This document shows, one piece after another, positions 25,094-36,200 of a stretch of 64,000 bases of DNA (positions are counted from its first letter, which is position 1; every line of letters starts with the position of its first letter). Source of the stretch: Macrotrachela quadricornifera. Taxonomy: Eukaryota; Rotifera; Eurotatoria; Philodinida; Philodinidae. Location: positions 64,822 to 128,821 of the forward strand of contig JAJEKB010020909.1 of the NCBI GenBank assembly GCA_022393335.1. The letters are read 5' to 3'. A model generated the notes under the pieces. That model was not told the origin of the DNA, searched no databases, and saw nothing but the letters and a program-made list of their open reading frames with translations. Both the position numbers and the translations under genes were made by a program.

Positions 25094-25176
25094 CGGTGTG
25101 AAGTACAGTATTTATGTAGTCCTTCACATTTTTTTTAATACGGTGCGAAGTATAGCATTTATGTAGTCCTTCGCGA
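25094..25176. repeat. Tandem pair of 36-nt hairpins, period 47
   Basis: Unit 1 (25094-25129) and unit 2 (25141-25176) are direct copies with about five differences. Each folds: GTGAAG (25098-25103) with CTTCAC (25122-25127), and GCGAAG (25145-25150) with CTTCGC (25169-25174). The T-A pair of unit 1 at 25099/25126 is a C-G pair in unit 2 at 25146/25173, so both sides of the stem changed together. This could be a structured RNA or a repeat remnant. A further perfect 7-bp hairpin, CATGAAA/TTTCATG, follows at about 25212-25233. Confidence 0.6.
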
Positions 25177-26169
25177 GATTTTTTTTTATTTTTTACTTTC
25201 TCGACGTCCACATGAAAAGTTGTCATTTCATGTAGCGACGATCTCGTGAATGGAAAGTGGTAAAATACTCATTGAAGCGTGAGATTAAATTATGAAGATC
25301 GAATCTTAACCACCCGTTTTCTGATTTTTAATAGAAAGTTTCGTTTCGTCACAGATTTTTTTCTTCGAAGTTTGAGATAATTAAAACGAAAACAAGATAA
25401 AAAGTTAGTCATCATCTTCTGTGTATAACAGCTATGAATACATCTGATGATAGATAATGAATCAGACAGATAATTAAAGCAACAATCAACAGTGTTCACT
25501 AGAAGCAATTTGACAAGTATTGGTAGAGTTCATATAGTGATGAATTTTGTTATGTCTGCATTTTGAATTTGTTCAATCGAAACCTTACTTTCTTGATAAC
25601 ATTCACAGATAGGAAATATGATTCGACAAATCCGAAAAAGCTTGTCAAGTGCCTGTTTCGTTCGTATTGAATTGTTGAAGCGAATATACATTTTTAATGA
25701 ATTACCAATTTTTCGATAACCAATTTTCTCGACATGGCACCGGATTTCGTAGCCGAGTGAAACTCGAATAACATGTAGTTATATGTACATGTTCAATTTA
25801 ATTTTCTTTAAATATTTATTTTAATATCATACAAATAAATTCTTTTATTTCAAAAAAACGGAATTATCTATAGTGCTGAAACAATTCTGCAAAGATTCAG
25901 AGGATGGTTATTTATAGAAAAAGTCCAATGTTAGTGATTTTTTTGCCAAATGACTGATAATCTTGAGGTAAAAGCTAAAAGTTTTAAATTATTTTTAGAA
26001 AACAAGCAAGTTTAAAACAGACTTCAAAACTATTAAAAGTTTTAGATCAATCATAGCTTACTTTAGTTTCTTGAGCTCATATTCGAAGCAGTTTTCGTTT
26101 TAAATAACAGAAAAAAAACCGAAATTTTTCATGATTGTTCGAATTTAAATAAAGTACTTGTTGTTTTTT
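25177..26169. other. Intergenic, nothing recognised
   Basis: AT-rich, with a short minus-strand open frame (25290-25508) that shows no motif or splice context and is not called. Confidence 0.5.
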
Positions 26170-26720
26170 TCTTCAGATTCTGATAGTATTAGGTGATGAC
26201 ACAGAAGGTAAAGTATCGGCAACAACTAAAAATGCTGGTAATGTTGTAAGTATAGATAAATTAATCTTCTTACTAATTTTTGCCAATAAATTTTCGAGTT
26301 CAACATCGGTGAATAAATTGACCTTTTTCGTCTTCTAGAAGACTTATCAAAGCTCAAGAAATTTGTTTTAAAAGCTATAGATAAAATTACCAAGGATGAA
26401 TAAGAACTTCTTAACATTGATATAGACAATCGAATTACAACCATACGGAATAAATCCGAATAGAGTCATCATAAGATATTATTGTTTTTTATTGTAGATA
26501 CTGCTAACGTGAAAATTGATTTAACAGCCGCTGAATTGGCAATTGTTTGGTCATCCATACTGTAATGTATTAAGTCCATGAGAAAAAGTATAAAAGCTAA
26601 AATTCAAAATACTATCATTAAGTTTAATGTTTCTTTGTCGGTAAAAACTAATGTCTTTCGACGAATTTATTTTCTAGATAATACTAATCGTAACGATATA
26701 TATGAAAATCAAATAATACT
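26170..26720 (+). pseudogene. Exon-like fragments of a decayed, unidentified gene
   Basis: Three consecutive stretches look like former exons. After a TTCTTCAG site, 26178-26240 reads ILIVLGDDTEGKVSATTKN and ends before GTAAGT. After CTTCTAG (26338), the sequence reads EDLSKLKKFVLKAIDKITKD and then stops. After TTGTAG (26499), it reads DTANVKIDLTAAELAIVWSS, then a stop, then a lysine-rich run to about 26805. The residue composition is protein-like and not what random AT-rich sequence gives, but the stops break every possible join. I do not recognise the family. Confidence 0.35.
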
Positions 26721-26805
26721 AATGGGAATTCTGAAAATCAATGCAAACAACAAAATTTCAACATTTAACAAACAAATAAACAGAACTAATGATTATATCA
26801 ATTAA

Positions 26806-28459
26806 TAATCTTCCACCTATATCATTTTTATTATTTGATGTATTGCATTTATTGTAAATCATTTGTATTGGTAAATTTTAGTAGCTTTTCATTTGTATAT
26901 GAATTGATTCATATTTTCTATTGAATCTTGTATTTTTAATTTCAAATCTTTTGGATTTCATTCCATTGTTAGATTCTATTTTTACATTTAAATAGTTCTT
27001 CATATATTGTAATCCTGAAATTTTTCATGTATTTTATAACATGTTAGCTATTCTGATTATGTGAAACTCTTTTCTGTTCTTTTCATAAGTGAAATGTGCG
27101 TGGAAGCATAGAAAACTTAATGTGATGTCTTTATGTAACGTCTACGTAGAACAAATAATTCAGATATTTGTGTTTCTAAATAAAAGTTAATTGAAAAAAT
27201 AAACACAACTAATCCATATAAAATAAAATCTCTGATAAATCACGATTTATCATGATAATCGTTGAAAATATAATCAAAAATCGATGATTAATCGCCAATT
27301 TTTCACCAATAGTTTAATAAAATACATTCAGTATCATTTACGAATTCTAATAGAGGTAATCAATAGCGAAGACATGCCTCTGTTGATTTAGACAAGACTA
27401 ATTCCTATAGATTACTTCATTCAGAAGTTGTAAACATTTTATTCATAGTCTTGAAATTGACTAAGTAATAATTCATCAGCCTAAACTGTATTGAAATTAG
27501 GGTATTCAACAAAGTTGAGTCGAATAATGATATTTTTCTTCTAGTTTCAGTATTATCTTAAGTCACCAGATCATAATTTTCGTAATTCGGTGTATATAAA
27601 GCTTTTAACATGATTAGTCAGGTTTCCAGTAAAATCTTTATAAGTTTTTAATAGAACAAGTTAGAAGGATCAGTCCTGTGTAGATTAACAAAGAAATACC
27701 TTCGCTATCGATAGGCTATATTGAAACTCATAATTAATTGAAAATTTTCTTTTCAAAAATTATCAATAAAATATTTGCAGTAACAGTTGACTAATTTGAT
27801 CAATCCATAATATAGATAATGTAGCAGATACTATTCCTAAATCCTATTTTTCTCAAAATATTCAAAAAATATCGAAATATATTAGATTTTGATGTAAATA
27901 ATCATATGCATGAATTGAAATTTATTTGCATAATGAAAATCTTTCGACATTTTCTCACTTTCATAATCAAATGTAATATAAATATAGAATGATTTATATA
28001 AAACTCCTCAGTTTGACCTACTTACTTTTAAAACATAACGATATTTTATATTTATTACTTTATCATTTAAAACAAACTTGAATAAATAAATGATTTCAAA
28101 TACAATAATATTCAATGATATGTTATACTGTACAATATTCTTCATTAAAAAATTTTAAATAATTTTATTTAAATTTAAAAATTTCAATTTTTGTCTAGAG
28201 AATAATTTTAGATGAAATATGATATATTTATTTTTTATATATAATCATTAAAAAAACTAATGACGATCTTGCCTATTTGTTATTATAAAATAATCCTATG
28301 TAACTATGATTTAATCGAAAAAAAAAGTATATCAAATATCGTTTAATATTTGAAATAAACAATAGATTTTCCAAAAGGCTTAAAATATATTCATGTATAA
28401 ATAAGAAATAAGGTCATATAAAGCAATCATTTATTATATTTGAATTATCCTTTATAATC
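26806..28459. other. Intergenic, nothing recognised
   Basis: AT-rich. No exon, repeat or RNA gene was recognised. The last 150 bases are the presumed promoter of the secreted protein. Confidence 0.55.
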
Positions 28460-28882
28460 ATGTTATTAAAATTTTATTCATTTTTTCTCCTTATTATCTT
28501 TATTAATGCTAAACAGTTTCAATCTGATTTGGAACTTAATTATTTATTTCCATCAATGATTATGGAGCCAGCTATGAAATTAACACCACAATATCAACGT
28601 GGAATTTATTCATATTCATTTATTGTTCCTCCACCAAGTAGACTTTATGGACCTAATAAAGCATTTTATTTATTTGCTGGACAACCAAGTAGTAAAACAG
28701 CTGAAATTATTATTAATCAAGATGGACATTTTTTTCAATCATTATCTGAAAAACAATATTGGCAATCAAATAAAATACCTATGGAATTATCAAAGAAAGA
28801 AACAACAATTGAATTATATATACAAGATGGTGATAAAGTTGGTCCAACTTATACTATTCATGTTACACGAGCATCTGAATAA
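28460..28882 (+). CDS. Secreted protein with a cadherin-like beta-sandwich domain
   Basis: Intronless, 140 aa. The first 17 or so residues (MLLKFYSFFLLIIFINA) are a clear signal peptide. The remainder, about residues 22-138, fits one cadherin-like beta-sandwich unit (the Pfam Cad-like/PC-esterase accessory fold): an early strand YSYSFIVPPP, a central strand TAEIIINQDG, then TTIELYIQDGD and the closing TYTIHVTR that ends nearly every copy of that domain. In bacteria and animals such domains occur in cell-surface or extracellular proteins and mediate binding; as a lone domain this would be a small secreted binding protein. AATAAA overlaps 28918-28923, 36 nt past the stop. A +1 frame open over the same stretch is a shadow. 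Confidence 0.7.
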   Translation: MLLKFYSFFLLIIFINAKQFQSDLELNYLFPSMIMEPAMKLTPQYQRGIYSYSFIVPPPSRLYGPNKAFYLFAGQPSSKTAEIIINQDGHFFQSLSEKQYWQSNKIPMELSKKETTIELYIQDGDKVGPTYTIHVTRASE

Positions 28883-30298
28883 TTTTATCAAGAAAAACAA
28901 AATTTTTATATCTTTTCAATAAATTTGTTTTTCTAATGTTGTCCACCATTTTCAATGATTATAAAAATAAAAGAATCAATATATAAAATGAGTATTATTT
29001 TATGATAAAAGAAACAGTTTCTTTTACAGTTAATGTAGAGTAGAAGTTTATCTCTCTCTCTCTCTTTCTATTCACTATAAGTTTATATAAATGACGATTG
29101 TATAGACATCATTCATCACACATCGATAGACAGTCATGATCTGAAAGCTAAGCAATGTGAATAAGTCCGATAATCGTATATGTTGTTTAGATTATCATGA
29201 TTAATCGCCCTAACAAATTTTGATAAAATCGTCGAGTTTTATTACATGAGTTTACTCGTTCATCTTGCCACTGACTTATAGTTAAAAACTAAATTATAGA
29301 AAGAGAAGATATTCTTTTTTGTAAACTAATACTCTGTAATGATATCATACTAATGACTTATTCAAAACAGTGTAAACCCATTCGTTGAAGTATAAGAAAT
29401 TTTGTTAATAAACTTCTATTAATTTATTGTGATGATGTTTCCTATCGCGTATTTAGTATGAGAAAGATAGTTGAAAGACTATTTTGTTTTCCAATAAGAA
29501 TTTATTCATACAGTTTTTTGTAATGCTTTCGAAAGTGCATCTTCTGAAAAAGAATTCAGGTATTGTCATTTATTTGTGTCAAGATATTCTCAAATACTTT
29601 TATCATGTTAAATACGGTAGAACATAAGATCATCATGTGATTTATTCATTTTGAATGTAGATGATATCATCACAACAAGTCAATAGAAACTTGTTCTTAC
29701 AGATTTTATAGGGTTTTTTCACAGTGCATTTTTAAAAAGAAAACGAAGGTTATACGATTTATCTATGTTGAGTTATTGACAAGGCATAAATACTGTTTAT
29801 AAATAAAATATTTTGTTATTAAAAATCATAAAAGATATTTCGATTGTGGCGCTCCTTACATATTATAATTCAATAAGAAAACCTGGCTGGATATATATTT
29901 CTTTTTCTTTTTTGTTTCTAACCATGCTGTGTTTTTTTTCTTGTTCTTCTTGCCATACACACGTGTTTAGTCTACTTAGATTTTATCTACAACTCAAACA
30001 TAAAAAACAATACTCCATTACAATATTCTATTGGTAAAAATAAAAAGAATTTTTCTTATTTATATTTTATAATTATGTTAATTAAAAATAAATCTAATCT
30101 ATATTAATATAGAAAAAAAAAAGCATTTAAATAAGAAATTATTTGTTATAAATATAAAGAAACGAAACTTGAACAATTTTTCTATTTTTTAGAATAGTTT
30201 TTCTAGACTTGGTCATTGTGTATTAATTAGTCTAACGAATATAATTCATGATTTATCAATTGGTATTATTATTAACGATTATATAGAAAAACTAAAAA
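28883..30298. other. Intergenic with a short (TC)n microsatellite
   Basis: 3' flank of the secreted protein, a TC dinucleotide run at about 29049-29066, and AT-rich sequence. No exon is recognised. A TATATAG site ending at 30286 lies 12 nt before the Tudor gene's start codon. Confidence 0.55.
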
Positions 30299-33200
30299 AT
30301 GTCGCAGTCATTATTACAAAATAATACTATGCCTATTCATAATTGTATGTTATTTTTTTTTAAAATTAGTCATTTCTTTTTTTAATGAAAATTCTTTTAG
30401 TTATTCCAATGGAAAAATTAGATATAATTCAATCAAATCAAGTTCGAATTTTATATTATCGAACACCAAGTCAATTTTATGTTTATCTAAGAGAAAGAAT
30501 TAATACACATGCAAAAGTAAATCTAGAAAATTCTTATATATTATTCTATTAATTATTTTAGTTTCAAATTGAATTACAACAAGCCATGCAAAATTATCAA
30601 ACAATACCATCACCTTCACGATATAAACGTTATGATCCTGTTGTTGCACAAGATAATCATGCTGTATGGCATCGTGCTACTATATTAGGTAGATTAATTC
30701 ATCAAAAAATTCTTTTTTTTTGTTTTTTATTTAAATTATAAAATTATTATTATTTTAAAGAAATTAATTCTGATTTAACGGAAGTTTATCTTTATTTTGT
30801 TGATTTTGGTCAACAAGAAAATATATCTATAACAAATATTCGTCCATTACCAAAAGAATTTATTAATCAATCAGCATTTGCAATTCCATGTCGTTTATAT
30901 CAAATATGTCCATATAATGGTAATGAAAAATCTACATGGAGATTAGATGATCCTGTACATGATGAATTTAATCGACTAATGGCGAATAATGCTAGTTGTA
31001 AAGTTTGTGATATTCAAGATAAAATATGTTATGATGTTGAAATTGATATTCCTAGTAAGTTCGATTTATAATATTATGTGTCTATTGATTTATAAATTTG
31101 AAAATCTTTATATTTTACTTTCGTTGTCTTAATGACGTATTAACTCCCAATTCATTAACTGTTGACAAAAATATATCTTTAGGATATTTTAAGGCTTCTT
31201 TTTAACATATTGTAAAGAAACTTACAAGATTCTTCTTTAACAAAAAAATTCGTTTCAATGATTACAGAATTATTCGATAGTGTCTTGTCCTATAGATGCA
31301 CTTCGTTGTAAAAATTTGGATATTCTTTTCGGATAACGATACGAACTGATAATTTTCACATTATTTCGCTGTTTCTGACAACATATTGCTTCTATAGAAC
31401 ATATCCAATCAACTGAAACTTTTTTGTCTTACAAAAAAGTATTCCGAATACTTAGTGTTTTTTTTTAAATATGATATATCATTAGATTTTATCAAGATGC
31501 ATAATAAAAAAGCGTGCATTTTCGAGAGTATTCTTCGGAATTTTATATTCTTATTCGAACAGAAAGAGATAAAAAGAAGCAAGAAAAAAATAGGCATTGT
31601 AAATATATTCTAGTATTACAAAAGAAACATGTTTCAGCTGGATTGGACGTATTATGATTGAAAAAGTGAGTGAATGGTTATTATTCGATCTTATAAGTTC
31701 AGTATCTCTTATAGAGAAACATTTGATAATTGTAAAATTTTTACTTAATAAAATCTATTGATCTAGAAAGAAGAGGATAATGATCTCTCATGTAAAACGC
31801 CATTGATTGGTAAAGAATTTTTCATTCTTTAATATACGAAAAATATGAAGATATAAATTATGTTTATCAGCGTCATCTATTATCTTAATCGAATATATCA
31901 TTGATTTGTTTACTTTTCTTTCGTATATATAAAATTCTGGGTAAAAATATCGAATATATATATATATATATGTATATATACGTTTACTTTCTTCTTTCGA
32001 TTCGTTTAGTTATATTATTCTCTTTATTTTACAAGAGAAAAGAATGATATCTCCATGTGATCTTTAGAAAAATTTTAAAAGAAAATTTTTCTCTCTATTC
32101 TAGAAGTGGGAGATTTAGGAAACTTTCTTTTTGAAAAAAATCTTGTATCTCGTATAACAATGCGATCAACTCAACCAACAATGTATGATACATATCAAAC
32201 ACAACAACAATCATCTGGACGAATACCACCTGGTTTTTCAGGATTACCTTCGTCAACACAATCACAAAGATTAACACCTCAAAATGAATCTTATAATAAT
32301 TCAGCTAATATAATTCAACAATCATCAACTCGTTCATTGCAAAAACCGATAGTTCAACAATCTCCTAATACACTGTAAGTGTTGTTCGAACTTACCAGAA
32401 ATTATCGTACCTACTGTAAGAAAAAAAGTTCGTGATCTAACGTTATTAGTTTTATTATTTATAATAGTTTGAGCGTATCGCCACCCAAGACAAAAGGGTT
32501 TCGAATTTTTTTTTATGGTAGACATAACTTATCAAGATGCACAATTGAACAGCGGGGAATAACATTTAAATTATCTAACAAAGAAATATTTCCAATTGAT
32601 AGTGTGTGTTTTTTAATAAAATGATTTAAGGATTAAACTATGAAATGCAAAATTGTTCCATTTATTGATGTTTTTTCATATTCCTCTATCAGAGATTGCA
32701 AATGAGCATAATTCGAGAAGAAAAGCTAAATAAAACAAATTATTTTTAAAGTTTTTGAAGACAAACTATATAGTACTGAATAGAAACATGCCGAATTATG
32801 TCATATTATCGTATCTATATTCATTATATGACACTTAATATTTATTTTATTTAGAATATCTAATACTGATTTATCATCTGTTATCCGTCCACTTCCACTT
32901 CGTATGTATCTTTATGAATTCTTATTATTTAAATTTTCTTTTTCTAAATACATTATTTATAGAAGATGGAAATTATATAATAACACATGTCTATAGCGCT
33001 ATTGAATTCTATGGTCATTCACAAGGTCGTGAAAAAGAATTAGAAACACTTTATAAACATTTTGATAGTGTATATAATAATAGTAATGCAAATGATCAAT
33101 CATTAAGTGTTCATTTATTAATGGAAGGTACACCATGTGTAGTTCAACAAAGTGATAAATATCATCGTGGTATAATAAAGTAAATTATATATTATTTATT

Positions 33201-36200
33201 AAAAAGAAATATGTTGTTGTGTTTTTTTGTTTCTATTAAATATTTAGACATCGAGAAAGTGAATCACGAGTATTAGTTAAATTAGTTGATCGTGGTGATG
33301 AAATTCTTGTTGATACATCAGAATTATTACAACTTGAACAACGTTATTGTACTATACCTGCATTTGCACAACCATTTCGTTTATATAATTATGATGAAAC
33401 AGTAAAATTATTGTGTTTTGTTTTTTTTTTCATATTATTAAATACTAAATATTTTTTTTCTAGCATAGTACAGCTAATATAACTCGTAAATTAAAACGAT
33501 TAATACTTAATCAACGCGTTTATATAACTCAACATTTACCAATGATAAATGGATTTTATCAAGTTGAAGTTAAATTATCTAATAATCAATTAGTTAATGA
33601 AATACTTATTTTAAATGATATTAATCCAATAGTAAATAAATATAATTTAAAATGATAACACTTTATTTTTCCTTTTGTATTTAGAATCCATCATCAATTA
33701 AACCTGTTGAGTAAGAAAATAATTTCGAAAATTCTTTTAGTTTATATTTTATTTTTTTTTTCTGTAAATTTTGTTTAGATTACCAACAACAAAAATTCAA
33801 CAAGATATAATGAATGATTTACCAGCACCACAAAAATTATTAACAGCACCAATGTCAGGACGTACACAATTAAGTAGATTTACAGCAAATCCTTCAAGTG
33901 GAAATGAACAATCATCACGTTTTACACGACCACAAGATGATTTACCAGCATTTTCATCAAGAACAACAAATGGAACTGAACAAAACCGACCATTTGGTAT
34001 GAAAATATGGGGGAAAAAAATATATATATATAAATTAGAATTATAGGTCGAGGATTTTCTAATGATGATGTACCAAAAAATCAACGAAATGATAATAATT
34101 TTAATCGAAATAATGATGAAGATGAAAATGAAAATAATGCACCACGATCAACAGGATTTAGTAGTAAGAAATTTCAAAAGAAAAAATAAATTATTTAATT
34201 TTTTATTTTTAAGAACGCGGCACTTTTAATGATCGAGGAGGTAAATATATACTAATAGAAATTAGTTTATGTGTTTGGTTTTTGTTTTTTTCCGTTTCAA
34301 TAGCTCGTAATGGTTTTACTGATCGTAATTTTGAGAATGGAACACAACGAACAGGAGGATATAGTAGTAAGAAATTCATTGAATTAATTTTCTTTTAATT
34401 TTTTTTATTTGCTTTTTTTAGATCGTGGTGGTGAGTTTTTGAAATTGTATTGTAAAATTTTAATAAATATTTTTGTATAGCTCGTGGTGGTGGAAATCGA
34501 AATTATCAAGATGAAGAAAATAATGATGATAATAGTACGCAAAGATTTGGTAGGAAATGATTATTTATTGATATTGTATTTCTTTTTTCTTATGAATTGT
34601 TTTAGGTCGTGGTGGATTTAATGGAGAACGAGGAAATCGAAATAATGATTTTCAAAATTCTCGAGATAGAAGAGATGATAGAGATACTGGACGAAGAGGT
34701 GGAGGATATAGTGATCGTGGTAATTCACGAGGAGGTAATTATCTATTAAAAAATATTTACAGTTCAATAGATTGAAAAGATTTTTTTGGAAATAGATGTG
34801 AAATTAATAGCTTTGTTCATATACTAATGAGACTTCAAAATTCTAAAATAGTTAGCTACTTAATCCAGAGTACATTTTAAAATTGTATACTAAAAGATTA
34901 ATTGAATAGGTCGAGGTGGTTATAATGATCGTGGTGGTCGCGGTGGGCGTACTGGTGGTTTTGGAGATCGTAGTGATAATATAAATCGAACAAATTCAGA
35001 TAATAATGATACAATGAAATCATTTAGTGGTTGGTCAAATACAAAATCAACAATAAATCAATTTGAATCTGGTGATGATTTTATTGAAAATGTTATTCCA
35101 CAAGAAACATTTCAATTTGTTTTAAGTCATATTGAAACATTAAATGATTTTTTTATTCAAATATATTCCAAAGGTGATGAATTATCTGAACTTAGTACAA
35201 CATTACAAAAAGAATATAAAGATGCACCAGAATTAAATTATAATTCAATGAAATTAAATCAAGCATGTTTAGCTAAAAGTTTAGATAATTGTTGGTATCG
35301 TGCTATGATTATATCAATAAATTTAATTAAAATAAAAGTTCGTTTTATTGATTTTGGTGATACAATTGATGTTGATACAAAAACTATTCGACAATTAGCA
35401 AAAAAATTTTGTCGAATACCACCATATGCTTATCATTGTACATTAAAAAATATTGAAAGTAAATAATAAAAAAAAATAATATATTCAATTTTTTTTTTCA
35501 TTAATATTTTTTATTTATTTATTTAGTTAATGAAAGCATAAATAAAGATGAAATAATTGATAAATTTGCAAATCAAACATTTAATGGAATTATTGAAAAA
35601 AACCCATCGATAGATAATAAATATTATCTTCAATCAGATAATTTCGAAAAATTTCTTATAGAAAATCATGTAATTAAAAAAAAATCTGAAAATAATATTT
35701 CATGTCTTATTGTTTATATTGATAATGATAAACATCTATTTTATATTCAAGATAATGAAAAAATAATGGAAGAAATAACAAATGAAGTAGAAAATATACC
35801 TGATATACCAGTAGATAATATTAATATTAATTCAATGGTTATATCAACATTTGATGGTGCACCATATCGTGCAATAATTCAATCAGATTTAGATGATAAT
35901 GTTCAAGTTTATTTTGTTGATTTTGGTAATACACAAATATGTTCAAAAACATTATTAAAACAATGTAATGAACATTTACAAAAATATCCATATCAAGCAA
36001 AAAAATGTCAATTATATAATATATCATTAAATAATTTAGATCAAGCATTTAATGAACTTAATGATTATGTAGAATCAGATCAAGTTGAATATTCAATTAA
36101 AAATGAAAATGATAATTTATTCGATGTTATTATTTATGTTAAGGGAGAATGTTTTAATGAAAAATTTTCTAATAAAAATTTCGATGATAATCAATTAAAT

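Noticed and set aside
24766..27310. Possible hAT element bounded by GATTAATC-rich ends
   Set aside because: The terminal words are similar, but no inverted repeat of useful length or target duplication could be aligned.
28599..28922. 107-codon frame overlapping the secreted protein
   Set aside because: Shifted-frame shadow of the signal-peptide protein; no domain of its own.
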